Part shown: positions 34,928 to 49,000 of the stretch, one piece after another
How positions within the stretch are numbered: the first letter of the stretch is position 1
Layout: each line of letters begins with the position of its first letter
Assembly: GCF_000813325.1 (NCBI RefSeq)
Contig: NZ_BBQE01000004.1
Length of the DNA: 64,000 nucleotides
Reading direction: 5' to 3' (one strand)
DNA from: Sulfurospirillum cavolei
GTDB taxonomy: Bacteria; Campylobacterota; Campylobacteria; Campylobacterales; Sulfurospirillaceae
Notes under the pieces: model-generated
What the model was told of the DNA's origin: nothing
The model's database searches: none
What the model saw: the letters and a program-made list of their open reading frames with translations, nothing else
Program-made: the position numbers and the translations under genes

Positions 34928-37011
34928 ACGGGTTTTCCTTGCAACTGTTTTAAAATCTCTTCTTTAGGGCCGTCCGCTACGATGCGACCGTTGTTGACGA
35001 CCATCACGCGATCGACCAAATCCAAAGCGGCAAAACGATGCGTAATGACGATGAGCGTTTTATCGCGTAAAAGCGGCTTAAGGTGGTCGATCATCTCTTT
35101 TTCAAGCCCGACGTCCATGCCGGTCGTCGGCTCGTCCAACACGACGATAGAAGGATCGTTAATCAACGCACGCGCTAAACCGACCAAATGGCGTTGTCCT
35201 ACCGAAAGACGGTTACCGTTTTCGCCGACTTGAAAATTTTCTCCCTCGCCCGAACGTTTGACAAGTTCGTCCAAACCCGTCATCGCCAAAAGCTTAATCA
35301 AACGCTCTTTGCCGATACGTATGCCCAGTTCGATATTGTCTTTAAGCGTTCCGGCAAATAAAAACGGCTCTTGCGGCATAATGCCGATATGTGCGCGAAG
35401 CTCCACCGGATGAAGGGTATGAATTTCGTGTCCGTCGATATGAATCGTACCGCTTTGTGCGGAATCGATGCCCGAGAGTAGCCTTAAAATCGTACTTTTC
35501 CCCGCACCCGTGCGCCCGATGATACCGATTTTTTCGCCTTGCTTGATCTTGAAAGTGGCTTGAAGCAAAGAGGGATTTTTAGAACCCTCGTACGTGTACG
35601 TGACATGGTTAAATTCGATATTTCCCTCTAAATTTCGTACGCCGAATTCAACGGATTTTTGCGTCTCTAAGGGTAAATGCCAAAAGCGATTCAGCGAATC
35701 GAGGGCTTCTTTAAACTCTTTGTATTTCACTAAAATCGTCGAAATATTCACAATCGGAACCATCGCGCGTCCGACCAAAATACTCAATGCCACCAAAGCA
35801 CCCAAAGTCAGGTTCTTTTCTTGAATCTCGTAAACGCCCGCTACCAAAGCGAACATCGTCGCAAACTGCATCACGACCGCGGAGAGACTCATCGCCAAAT
35901 TGGTGTGCATTTGAATTTTGAGATTGACGAAATTGTAAAAATGAATCAATTTACGCCATTTAAACAAACGCGTCGTTACCGCATTGGTCAATTTGAGCGT
36001 TTCGATACCCTTAATCGTCTCAAATAAAAAATTGTGTTTCATCTGTCCGTCGTGGAAGAGTTTTTGACTCCAGCGAAACAAAGGAATTTGAAATCCAAGG
36101 TTGATTGCAACAACGACGATACCGCACAAAAGCGTAATCGCGGCAATAATCGGAGAAATAATGTAAATAATCAACAAGGTCAGCGCGATAAAAGGCAAAT
36201 CCAACGCCAAAGAGATACTTTTGGACATAAAAAAGTCGCGTACTTGCGCGGCTTCCCTGAAAAGGTTGGCTTTAGAGCCGGCTAAAAGACGATCGTGGCT
36301 GCTTTGCAAAAGCATCAAACGCTCTAAAATCTCTTCTTCCAAAATACTTCCGATGCGCTTGCCCATCGTTTCCAAGATATAAACGCGCGCCATTTTAAAT
36401 AAAGCGTCGAACATGTAGATCAACGCTACGCCGATTGTTAAAACGGCCAAGGTTTCCGTTGCGAAATTCGGGATGACGCGGTTATAAACGTTCATCGTAT
36501 ACATCGGAATTAAGATGACGAACAAATTAATAAAAACCGTCAAAATGCCGACGCGAACGATCTCCTCTTTGGAGCGTATCAGATGGTTCCAAAACCACGC
36601 TTTACTGTGATCTTCTTGTTCGAGTATGCCGCTATGATCTTCAGGCTTGTAAAAAACCAAGAGCATCGAAAAGCGCTTTTGAAGCGTTGGCATATCGATC
36701 ACTTCTTCAATGCCGTAGCGAAGATCGAGTACGGTCACGGAACCGTTTTCGAAGGCTTTGACGATTGCGATTAAGCCCTCTTGCGAACACGCGATGCAGG
36801 GCACCAAATGCGCCTCGACCATATCGCGTTCAAGGCTGAGGGCTTCACATGTCAGTCCAAAATCCTTTGCACTTCGAACGATCGCTTCATTATGGATAGG
36901 CTCATGCCCCAAAACCGTATCGATCGTCTCGTACGAAACGTTCCCGTAATAAAAATCAAGAATATACTTGTACGCTTGCACTAAATAATCGTTTTTTTCC
37001 GCTAATTCCAT
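34921..37011 (-). CDS. Type I secretion ABC exporter, LapB-like
   Basis: This 696-residue inner-membrane protein contains an N-terminal C39-like domain (about 1-130) without the catalytic Cys, a six-helix permease (about 155-430) and an ATPase. The ATPase shows Walker A GRTGAGKST, the Q-loop MPQEPF, the signature LSVGQRHLVGLARAL, Walker B VVLDEPTTGMD and the H-loop ITHR. The inactive peptidase-like domain is typical of exporters of RTX adhesins, where it holds unfolded substrate. It starts 21 bases after the giant RTX gene, its evident cargo. Confidence 0.93.
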   Translation of the reverse strand: MELAEKNDYLVQAYKYILDFYYGNVSYETIDTVLGHEPIHNEAIVRSAKDFGLTCEALSLERDMVEAHLVPCIACSQEGLIAIVKAFENGSVTVLDLRYGIEEVIDMPTLQKRFSMLLVFYKPEDHSGILEQEDHSKAWFWNHLIRSKEEIVRVGILTVFINLFVILIPMYTMNVYNRVIPNFATETLAVLTIGVALIYMFDALFKMARVYILETMGKRIGSILEEEILERLMLLQSSHDRLLAGSKANLFREAAQVRDFFMSKSISLALDLPFIALTLLIIYIISPIIAAITLLCGIVVVAINLGFQIPLFRWSQKLFHDGQMKHNFLFETIKGIETLKLTNAVTTRLFKWRKLIHFYNFVNLKIQMHTNLAMSLSAVVMQFATMFALVAGVYEIQEKNLTLGALVALSILVGRAMVPIVNISTILVKYKEFKEALDSLNRFWHLPLETQKSVEFGVRNLEGNIEFNHVTYTYEGSKNPSLLQATFKIKQGEKIGIIGRTGAGKSTILRLLSGIDSAQSGTIHIDGHEIHTLHPVELRAHIGIMPQEPFLFAGTLKDNIELGIRIGKERLIKLLAMTGLDELVKRSGEGENFQVGENGNRLSVGQRHLVGLARALINDPSIVVLDEPTTGMDVGLEKEMIDHLKPLLRDKTLIVITHRFAALDLVDRVMVVNNGRIVADGPKEEILKQLQGKPVC

Positions 37012-37032
37012 ACCGACGTTTACCGATCCTTT

Positions 37033-40000
37033 TTAACTGACATGTAACAAAAACGTATTGGTTCCGTCACTAATCGTATGCGACGAATTATGATCGCTTA
37101 GAGCCCATGAAGTCGATGCGGCACCTCCGTCAACCGTAAAATTCGACGAGGACGTAATCGAAAGATTCGCATAATTTGCATCGTCTACGTTGAGGTTGAT
37201 CTCATACGTCCAGGTATCAGAATCGGTATCAACGCTTGATGTTTGCGCAAGCGAATAGAGCATATCAAAGCTAATAGACGCCGTTGCGGAAGATAACGAT
37301 GAGAGATCCAACGTTTCAATATGGTTAAATGCCGTCGTGTCGTCTAGCGTACTTCCGCCGGCAATACCGTTGATCGCGACCGTATCGCTACCGCTATTGC
37401 CGTCAAACGAAATCTCGTCCAATTGCGAAAAGTCTAAAACAAGGGCATCGTCGTTTGTCGTTCCCGTGATGCCTAATTTATCGTCTCCCAAGGCATCAAC
37501 GCTTAAAGATTGAATATTCATCGACGTTGCTCCATGAATCGCAACGCTACCGCTTCCCTCCAGCGTCGCAATATTGCCTCCTCCGACGTTAAGATCACCG
37601 TAGTCTAAGGTTGTCGTCGTTGTATTTGCAACATTCAACGTTTCAATTCCAACAATCGTTTGAGTACTCAAATCCATCGTAGAGGTCGTATAAAGCGTAT
37701 CGTTTCCGCTGCTGCCCGTATCGGTGATATTGGCGGCAACAGAAAGATAATACGTATCGCCGCTATCTGCTCCGTCAGAAGTTGCATTGGCATTATCGAG
37801 GTAAAAAGTATCCGACGAAGACGAGCTAATCAAGCTTTGTGTTACTCCGCTCACTCCGTCATAAATAATGAGAGTTCCGGTAATAAAAACATTTGACAAA
37901 TCCATTGAGGCATCATCGGCATTAACCGTAACATTACCGCTACCATTGACGGTTGTAAGTCCTAAAATAGAATCAGTAACGCTCATCGTTCCGCTTGAGA
38001 TGTTCAGAGTATCGACATGGGTTAGATTTCCGCTATACGTCCCCGTTACGCTGCTCCAGTCTACATGTAAGATTGTCGCCGAATCAACGGAAGCAAAATC
38101 GGCATTGAGCGTTCCCCCTAAATTCGTGACGCTTAGGGTTCCGCTGCCGTTGATCGTTTCGCCGCTCACGACCGAAGCATCGGCACTTAAGCTTACCCCG
38201 CCGGCGATAACGACGCTATCGGTGCTTAGGGTTCCGCTCATCGTCGTTGAAGCGTTAACATTGATCGTTTCGACATGGGTGATATTGGAAGCATTGATGT
38301 TCAAACCGCTTGCAGCAATCGTAAGAACATCGCCCGTCCCTCCGCCGCCGTCAATCGTTCCGCTCGGAGAGGAAGCCATCGTCGAGAGAATCGTGATCGT
38401 ATCGTTTCCGTTACCGGCAACAACGCTCGCGGAAGCATTATCCAAATTAAACGTATCGGCATTAGCGGTGCCGCTGAGCGTTTGGGTTCCCGTTCCGTCG
38501 TTGATCGTAAACGTACCGCTATAACCCGTCACGTTTTTTGCCGAAAGATCGACGCTTGCCGTTCCTGCGTTAATCACGATGTTTCCGCTACCCTCATAAG
38601 CGCTAAGAGTATTGGCTTGCGCTCCCAAAAGCGTTAACGCCGCACTCGTATTGACGGTATCCAGTACCGTACCGAGTGTTACGCCGGAAAGATCCAATGC
38701 AGTCGTGACGTTCAACGTCACGGTACCGCTGATGCTGTTGGTGAGTCCCGAAAAATTGTTAGATGCGGCCGTCGAACTTGCCGTAATATCAAGCGAACCC
38801 GCACCCATGATACTGAGCGTTTTGCCGCTGAGCGTTTCTGCGGTTACGGTAGCCGTTATGCCGTTATCTGCCGAAAGGATCGACATCGATCCTAGCGTAC
38901 CTGAAAAAGTCGCATTAGCCGTAAATTCAAGTGTTTTAGTTCCGCTAACCGTCACACCGGAGAGATCCGCGGTAGAGTCGCTGTTCACGATGAGCGTCAC
39001 CGAGCCTCCGCCCGTAACGCTTTTAGCCGAAACATCGCTTGCTTTAATGATCAACGTTGCCCCGCTTGCCACATAAAAACTTTCAATACCGCTTAACGTC
39101 GAACTCGAAAGATCAACCGTATTGGCCGCAATGTATAATTGATCGTTGGTAGAACTGCCGAGATTAATAGACGTATACGCCGAGTCGATCCAAACCGTCT
39201 CACTCGAACCGACACTGGTTGTTAATGCACCGCTATACGCATAATTGGTCAAATCAACGACTTCCATCCCTGCTATTTTCGTAAAATCAAGTGCACCGTT
39301 ACCCGTAACGACGAGCGTATCCGAGGAACCTGAAGAATCGCTAATCGTATCGTTAGCGTTTGTTCCGAAACTTGACGTACCGATAGTGACCGTTTCACTT
39401 CCCGTGCTACCGTAGATTTTTAACGCTCCGCCGCTATCTTTGTTAAAACCCGCAACGCTTGTATCAAGCGTTCCCCCTGCGGCTAAGACAAGGCTTAAAA
39501 GACCGCCGCTGTTCAAACTGGTCGACGCAAGAGACATTGCATTCACATTCGTTGCGTTAAGCGTACCGTTGATCGTAAACGTTTTGCCGCTCATCGAGCT
39601 TCCAGAACCGCTAAGGCTCGCACCTGAGGCAATCGTGATGATCGGAGAACCTGAAAACACCCCGCTCAGCGAACTGCTTCCGCTTGTAACGTTAATCGCT
39701 TCGACATTGCTAATAGTGCTTGCGTTTAAAGCGACTCCGCCGCTGATATTTAACGTATCCGTGCCGCTTCCGCCGATCAACGTCACGTTACCGATCGTGC
39801 TATTCGTAACCACGTTCGTACCGCTGCTCAAAGACAAATCAACGCTTGTAAAACCGCTTCCGCCGTTATACGCTTCACTGCCTAAACTTACGCTGTTACT
39901 GCCTCCGGAAAGTTTTAAAATTTCAACACCCGTAACATTGGTCAACATCGCATCGCTAATCGTCGCTCCGCTATCGGTAATGTATAAAATATCCGCCGTG

Positions 40001-43000
40001 CCGCCGCTATCGGCGACAATGTCTAAATTCGTGAGGTAAGCACTGGCAAATTGATACGTATCGTTACCGGAACCGCCGTAAAGGCTATCGGTTTGGTGTC
40101 CCGCGATCAACGTATCCGCACCGCTTTCGCTTGTGATCGCATTGGAAACGCTTTGAGCACCGACAAGCGTCATTGCCGTAGAACCGCTACCCGTCATCAC
40201 GATTTTGGCAATATTCGTATACGTTTTAGAACTGTTCATATCAAGGCTACTCGTAATGCCCGTAACGTTGAGCGTGTCGCTTGCGCTAGCGTATCCGATA
40301 AAGTCGGTATACAATGCCGCTTGCGCTTTAGAAATCGTTAACGTTTGCGACGTACCGCCTTGGTAAAATTTCAACCCCTCGATACCGCTTACCGAAAGCG
40401 TCGAGAGATTTTGATCGCCCGAGACGTTAACCCACACTATATCCGTGCCGCTACTGCCGGTATCGGAGATAATATCGGAAGCAATATCCGCACTCGAAGT
40501 GAAAACATACGTATCGCTCCCCTCTTGTCCGTCCATTCGATCCGTACCGCTTCCGCCCGTGATCACGTCATCGCCTTCGCCGCCCTCAATCGTATCGGCT
40601 TTTGACGTACCGACGATCGTATCGATACCGTCTCCTCCGCTAATCGTTATCGCTCCGCTATATCCCGAAACGTTCATGCCGCTCAGATCGACGGCCGAAC
40701 CGTCATCGTCGGAATTGACTTTTAAAATACCGCTACCCGTTAAGGTTATGCCGCTTAGCGTTTGCCCGTCGGTAGCGTTTAAAACGACGGTCCCGTTGTT
40801 GACAATACTCATCGTATCGCCTGTTATCAAAGCCGTATTCATGCTCAACGTTTTTCCGCTAGCGATACTTAACGTCGAGGTTGACATGTCACCCGTTAAC
40901 GAGGTATCGGCATTGATGTTGATCGTCTCGATGCTTGCAATGACGGAAGCATCTTGCGTTATCGCCGCATTGATATTTAAAGTATCGTTACCGCCGTTAC
41001 CGACGATAGAAGCTTTGGCGACCGTAATGTTAAAGACGTCGGCTCCGCTTCCGCCTTTGAGGGTATCTAAACCGCTTCCTGTATTCATGGTCACGGCACT
41101 GCTCATCGACGAAGCATCTATGACGAGTGCGTTCGTATTGGACGTCGCGTTAATCGTCGAAAGCCCCATCGCCGTAGCATACGCGCCCAGCGTAATCGAA
41201 CCGGTATAGGCATTAAGATCCAGCGTAGAAAGCCCGCTGAAGGTTGAAAGATTGGCGTCGACCACCGGCGTCGAACCGCTCAACGAAAGTACGTCGTTAC
41301 CGCTTGCTCCGATAATGCTCGCATTGGTTGTTGCATCGGCTAACGCCGCGGAAGTATACACGAACGTATCCACGCCCGTCCCGCCGATTAAACTCACTCC
41401 GGAGAGATAACTCTCGTTGGCACCGATCGTAAACGTATTCGTTCCGGCGTACAGTTGCACTTTTTCGATGGCACTTAGGTTGGTAAACTGTGCATCGCTT
41501 ATCGTTCCGGCATCCAAAAATACTACGCTGTCCACCCCGCCGCCGCCGTCGATGATATCGTCACTCCCAAGATTGGAAATCGAATAATTAAAGGTGTCGG
41601 CTCCGCTTCCGCCCAAAAGCGTCGCACCGCTAATCGTACTGATGTCGACGGTTACCGTATTGGTGCCGTTGTAGAGTTGGATTTTCTCGATATGCGATAT
41701 AGAACCTAGCATCGCCGTCGTGAGCGTTCCCGCGCTTAAAAAATTTAAGGTATCGACACCGTCTCCACCGTCTAAAATATCGTGCGCGTCGAGGGCACTC
41801 AGCGAATAGTTAAACGTATCGGCTCCCGTACCGCCGATGATCGTTACGTCGTTTTTATCCAAATTCGATACGTTGTTCCCCGATGAGGAAAACTGAATGA
41901 TTTCAAGATTGGAGATATTAGAAAATTGCGTATTGCTAATCGTTCCCGCATCGCGAAAATACAGCGTATCGGTATTGGCACCCGCATTGATCGTATCGCC
42001 GGAAGTCAATTCGGCGATATAAAAATAAAGCGCATCGTTACCGCTTGACATGTCAACGATATCGCTACCGTAATTAGCACTCGTATTGCCGGAAAGATTG
42101 CTAGCATAATAGACATCGTCTCCGGATCCGAACGTAACCGAGTTATTGGCGGTATTGCCGTAAACGGTATTGTTATAAGCACTGCTTGCCAAGACATGGG
42201 TAAAGCCGTAAATCGTATCGGTCAATGCGGCATTAGAAGCATCTCGCGCGGTATTGGCACTCAAGTCGACGATGATGCCGCCTGCGTATTCGTTATAGCG
42301 CAACCAGTCCGAACCGTCAACCGTCGATGCGTCGTTTCCGTAAAGCGTATCGCCGTCCATCGCTCCGTAAATAAAATCTTGTCCCGAACCGCCGTAAACG
42401 GTATCCGCATCGCCGTCTTGCGTATTGGAGCCTGTATAACTCGTTGCATTTGCGCGAATCACGTCGTTTCCGTTACCTCCGTAGATCACGTCGGCCCCGT
42501 CTCCTCCGGCGATCGTATCGTTATCCGATCCTCCGTCTATATAATCCGCACCGCCGCCGCCGTAAAGTGAGTCGTTTCCGGCATAACCCCAAATACTATT
42601 ATTCGAACTGTTCCCCGAAATCGTATCACCGTTGAGCGTTGAGTTGGTACTGTTAGAGCCTTCGATATTTTCAAAATGACGAATCGTATCGACATAGCCG
42701 GAAGCCCCGAAGCTAGAGCCGTTATAGATTTGAACCGTCGTATCGACACCGCTTTCGGCAAGCGTAACGTTGATTTTATTTTCATTCATATAGCGAACCG
42801 TATCTTCGCCATCACCGCCGTCTAAAACGTCGTTACCGCCGTAACCTTCAATCGTATCGTCGCCGCTACCGCCTTGAATCGTGTTGACGTTCGCGTTACC
42901 GTAAAACGTATCGGAATACGAAGACCCTGTAATATGATCGATAGCAGAGATAATATCATTGCCGCGACCGGCTGAAATACTTTGGATCAGCGTATCGTTA

Positions 43001-46000
43001 AGGCTCGTAGAGGCACCTTCTAAAATTCCGTCAATCGAATAGTCTATCCAACTGTTCGCGGCATTGCCCGTTCCTAAAAGCGTATCGTTGCCCGCTCCGC
43101 CGGCAAACGTATTCGTACCGCTACTATCTTCCAAAACATCGTTGCCGCTACCGCCCAAAAGCGTATCGTTGCCGCTACTTCCGTTTAAATAGTTATTGGC
43201 ACTATCGCCTTGAATCGTATCAGCTCCCGCTCCGCCGATAAAATCTTCAATATTAACGATCGTATCGTTATCGCCGCCGCTAATGGTTACCGTCGCGTTT
43301 GTTGCACCGTTTAAGGTCACATTAATCGCATAACTACTCCCGATTGAAGAATAATCAACCGTATCCGTATTTTGACCGCCGTTAATATAATCGCTCCCGT
43401 CCGAACCGCTAATCGCATAGATCGTATCGTTGCTCGTCGTTCCGTAAGAGTTGCCGTCATCCCCGTAAATAACGTCCGCACCCATACTTCCCCAAATCAG
43501 GTCGCTTCCTTCTCCTCCGTAAAGCGTATTGACTGACGTATCGGTGATTGAGCCTGAAATCGTATCGGCGTAAAGGCGATCATTTCCCGCACCGCCGTAA
43601 ATCGTATCGCCCCCGAGTCCGCCGTAAATCGTATCGGAGCCGCTACCGCCGCTGATAACGTTGACAAGAGAATTTCCCGTAATCGTATCGCTAGAATCGC
43701 TTCCGCTCACGTTTTCGATCGCATCCGTTAAACGAAGCGTCCCTCCGCCGCCGCTTGTTTGTGAAGAGGTCGAATTTGAAATATCGACCGTCACGGAAGA
43801 CGCCGCCGCGCTAAAATCAAGCGTGTCCGTATCGTTACCGCCCGTAACCGTATTGGTTGCGGTCGCATCGGAAAGGTAAAAAAGATCGTCGCCGTCGTTT
43901 CCTTGCATCGTGTTGATACCGCTACCGCCGTTGAGGTAATCCGCTCCGCTACCGCCGTAAAGCGTGTCGTTATCCGCTCCGCCCCATAAGCTATCGTTGC
44001 CGAGTCCGCCGTAGAGCGTGTCGGCTCCCGCTTCGCCTAATAACGAGTCGTTGCCCGTCTCCGTACCGTCGACGTTCGTTGCGCTGTTATCGTCGCCGTA
44101 GAGAACATCGGCACCGGCACCGGCAATGAGCATATCGTTTCCGGTACGCCCGATCAACCTATTGGCATATCCGTCGCCGCTCACCGTGTCGGCAAACAAA
44201 GAGCCCGAAACATTCTCGATTTCGTAAATAAGATCGGTTCCAAAATCCGTTCCTACCGCACTGTTCGTCGATAAATCAACGTTTACGCCCGCACTCGTCG
44301 CGTAAAAATAATCAATCGTGTCGCCGAGCGTTTCGGTCGTCTCGCCGCCGTAAATCGTATCGTTGCCGGAGGTCATCACCAACCAGTCGTCTCCTCCATT
44401 GCCGCGTAAATCGTCCGAGCCGCTATTTCCCGTAATCGTATCGGCGTAGCTTGAACCCAAAACACGCTCAAACGAGCTAAGCGTATCGGTCGTACCCCAA
44501 CTATCGGTCGCACTTCCCGAAGCTTGTCCGTAGGCACTAATGCCCGAAGCCAAATTCACTTTAACGCCCGCAACGTCGTAAACGTAACTGACCGTATCCC
44601 AACCGTTGCCGCCCGTCAAAATATCCGCACCGGCAAAACCGCTTATCGTATCGTCGTTATCGTCGCCGCTTAGCGTATCGGCATTCGTTCCGCCGTAAAT
44701 CGTATCGTTTCCGCCGCCGCCGTTAATGATTAAGGTATCGCTCGGTCGCGTCGTGAGCGTTGAATTGAGCGTCGTTGAAAAGAAATTGTCGGCATAACTG
44801 CTTCCGATATACGCTTCAATACCGCTTACAATCGTGTCGGTACCGACGTTGGAAGCCGTACTTCCGATGACCGTCGGCGTATCGGCGGTTCCGCTTAGCG
44901 TACCGTCGGTTACTTCGATCAAACCGTCGCTATCGACAAAAGCGACTACGCGTTTGGTCGATGTCGTATAGCTAACCGTATCGATACCCGTCGTACCGCT
45001 GTCGCTAAACGTGTCGTTTCCGCCGCTGCCGTAAAAAAGATCCGAACCCTCTTTACCGTCGAGTAAGTCGTCGTCCAAACCGCCGTCTAAAGTGTCGTTT
45101 CCGCTACTTCCGTAAAGCGTATCGGCTCCGGCTTCGCCGTTGAGCGTATCCGCGGAGGCTACATGTGAGTTGGTAACGTCATCGCCGTATAAGACGTCGT
45201 TACCGTCGCCGCCTTTGATGTTATCTGCTCCCGCATTACCGTAGATCGTATTGGACATACCGTCGCCGTATAGGGTATCGCCGGCACCGCCGCCGTTGAT
45301 ATTTTCAATATTTTGAATCGTTTCGATATTGCCGTAACCGTCGTTACCGATCTGCAAAGTCGCTAAATTGACGATGATAGACGTCGAAGAGATCGCGCTA
45401 AAATCAACCGTATCGGCACTGCCTGTTCCGCCGTCGATAAAATCGATACCGGCACTCGTGTAAATCGTATCGTTTCCGGCACCGCCTTTAAGGGTATTAG
45501 CTCCCGCATCGCCCCAAATGGTATCGTTTCCGGCACCGCCGGTAATATGTTCAATCTCGTCAAACGTACTAAGGCTACTTCCCGCTACGCTAATCGTTCC
45601 GGCCGACATGTCAATTTGAAGATCGGTACCCGTTGCCATATCCGACATATCTAAAACATCGTTCGTTCCGATATTGCCGCTTCCGTTATCGCCGTGAAGG
45701 ACATCTCCGTCTAAAGCTCCAAAGAGCGTGTCGTTTCCTTCACCGCCAAAAAGCGTATCGATACCGCCGCCGCCTCTTAGCGTATCGTTTCCTGCTTCGC
45801 CGTACAGCGTTTCCGCTAACGTACCGCCGTTCACGACGTCCGAACCGCCGCCGGCATAAATTTGATTCAAAACTCCCGTATCGGCACCGCTAATCGTATC
45901 GGCACCGATGCCCGAACGTAAAATTTCAATCGTCGCCGTATCCACAACGTCCGAGCCGTCGCCGTAAATATTCCCCGTAGTTAACAATGCCGTAATCGCA

Positions 46001-49000
46001 ATACCGTTCGTGATATAATCGAGCGTATCGACGCCCGCTCCGCCGTAGAGCGTATCATTACCGGCATCGCCGCGTAAACTATCGCCTCCGTCTCCGGCAT
46101 ACAACGTATCATTTCCGGCACCGCCGATGAGCGTATTGTGTCCGTCCGATAGACCGTGCGAATTCAAGGCATTATCACCGTACAGTACGTCGGCAAGCGT
46201 TCCGCCCGTAATCGTATCGGCACCGAGATTTCCGTAAATCGTCACCGATGCCGTACCGCCGCTTAGCGTATCCGCACCGCTTCCCGAGCTAAAAACTTCA
46301 ATCGTCGTTAAAATATCCGTTCCGATACCGCCGCTTCCGGCGTTATCCGTCACGTTTGTACCGCCGATCAGCGTCATATTGTTGGTATTGGAACTATAGT
46401 CGATCGTGTCGACTCCGGCATCGCCGTAGTAAAAATCGTTCGCACCGTCTAAGGTACCGATCATCGTGTCGTTATCGGCCCCGCCGTAAACCACGTCGCT
46501 ACCCAATCCACCGTCTAGGGTATCGCTTCCCTCATTTCCCATCAACGTATTGGTTAAACTATCGCCGAGGATCGTATCTGCGGTTTTGGAACCGAAAATA
46601 TTTTCGATATTTCGTATCAGATCGTCGTTACCGCCGCTGCTTCCGATCGTGACCGTCGTATACGTCGCGGCATTTAACGAAACGTTAATCGCATCGTAAA
46701 GTGTTCCGTAATCTAAAGTATCGACACCCGCCCCGCCGTCAAGCGTCATGGCCGCGGTATCCGTAGAGGTGCTCAAGGTGAAGCTATCGTTGTACGTGCC
46801 CGTCGCGATCACTTCAGCATCGGCATAATAATCTTTAGCAGAGCTTGTCGCGCTTTTAAAGAGCGTTTGCGTCCCCATATCGATCGTTAAAGCGGCATTT
46901 GCCGTCGTGTAATCGAGCGTATCGCTTCCCGCCCCTCCGATGAGCGAATCGCCGTCTAAATTACCGCTTAGCGTATCGTCGCCGTCGTTACCGTTGAGCG
47001 TATTGAGTGTATCTAAAAGTCCGATTAAGGTATCGTTGCCGCTTCCGCTTAAAACGTTTTGTATCGAAACAAGCGCATCGTAGGATGAAGAGGACGTAAA
47101 ATAAGCTCTTCCCGTCGTCAAGTTTGCGACGATAGACGCCGTTTCGGAAGAGTAATCGGCAGTGTTCGTTCCGGTACCGCCGTCGAGATAATCGCCCTCA
47201 AGATTACCGTAAAGCGTATCGTTACCGCCAAGTCCGCTTAAGGTATTGAGGGTTCCCGAAGCACCGATCAACGTATCTGACTGTGCCGAACCTAAAACAT
47301 TTTCGATACCGTAAAGTTTATCCGTCCCGATCGTCGCTCCGGTTGCCGTACCGTTTTGCAAATCAACCGTAACGCCGTAATAAGACGTTGCACTGTAATC
47401 TGCCGTATCGATTCCGCTATCGACCGAGGTACTCATGCCTCCGATCAGCGTATCGTTCCCCTCTCCGCCGCTTAACGTATCGTTCCCCGCTTCACCGTAG
47501 AGCGTATCGTCTCCGGCTCCGCCGATCAGCGTATCGGCACCCACGCCCGCACGAACGATATTGTCGTTGCCGTTTCCGATAATCGTATCGACACCGCTAC
47601 CCGTAGCGATATTGTTAATATTGGCAAGCGTATCCGAGTTACTCGACGTCGGCATACTGCCGGAAAGATATACGTTATTGCTCGTAGACGCCAAATTAAC
47701 GACTAGATTACTACTTTGCGCCGTATAATCGGCCAAGTTCGTGCCGCCTTCGCCGTCAAGATAATCACCGTCGGTATTGCCGCTAAGCGTGTCGTCTCCG
47801 GCTCCGCCGTAAAACGTCTGTTGCGAGCCGGAACCGCCTCTTAACGTATCGTTTCCGTCGGTAGCGACGATCTCTTCGATCGCATAAAGCGAATCGGTCG
47901 AAATGACCGCATTGCTCGCGTCTAAAATCGTTGCATTGGTTCCTACATGTGAAAGGTCGACCACGATATGATCGACGGTTTTTGAGTCTATCACGTCGTG
48001 GTACACATCCGCATAACTTAAACGGTCCTTGACGTTACCGTCGCTCGAACTTCCGAAAACTCCGCCATAATAGCTATCTCCGCCGCCACTGGCAAAAAAC
48101 GTGTCGTTTCCGCCGTTACCGATCAACGTGTCGGCATTACCCGAGCCTATCATAACGTCGTTATAGCCGGATCCGAGAATCACTTCGATACCGGCTAGCG
48201 TATCGATACCGCCCAAACCGTCATTGACCGTTCCGTTTGCCAAATCGGCATAAATCGAAGAAGAACCGCTGTAATCGGCAGTATCGACACCGCTATCGTG
48301 CGTGGCATCCGTTCCGCCCCAAAGCGTATCGTTGCCGGCTCCGCCGATCAGCGTATCGTCGCCGCTACCGCCGATCAGCGTATCCGCACCGCCCATACCG
48401 CTTAGCGTATCCGCATCGGCTCGACCGTCGAGAATATTGGCGTCGCTATTACCGATCAGCGTATCTTTATCCGAAGCACCGTAAACGTTTTCGATGTTCA
48501 TTAACGTGTCGGAATTGCTTCCGTCCAAGGTCACGACGATGCGTCCCTCGGCATACATGTAATCGGCGGTATCGGATCCTGAACCGCCGTCCAATAGGTC
48601 TCCGTCTCCGTAACCGTAAAAAATATCGTTTCCCAATCCGCCCATAAGCGTATTGACGCTATTGCCCGATCCACCGGAAAGCGTGTCGGCTTTAGAGGAA
48701 CCGATGACGTTTTCAATCGCAATCAACGTATCGCCGTCCGTTGCCGATACGTATGCCGTTCCCGCCGTTAAATCGACGCTAACGCCCGTCGTTGCGGTCA
48801 CATAGCTATAATCAGCCCAATCCGCCCCGCCTAAACCGTTCAGCGTATCCAAACCTCCCATACCGCTTAAGGTGTCCGCGCCGCTCGTCGAACCGACAAT
48901 CGTGTTGGAAAGTGCATTACCGATCAAAGTATCGCCTAATGCCGAGCTTGAACCTACGATATTTTCGATATTAAAAAGTTGATCGTACCCTTCGCCCGTG

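Noticed and set aside
38612..40605. Several plus-strand ORFs of 80-250 residues antisense to the RTX gene
   Set aside because: They are Val/Pro/Leu- or Arg/Tyr-rich shadows produced by the repetitive codon pattern of the RTX array.
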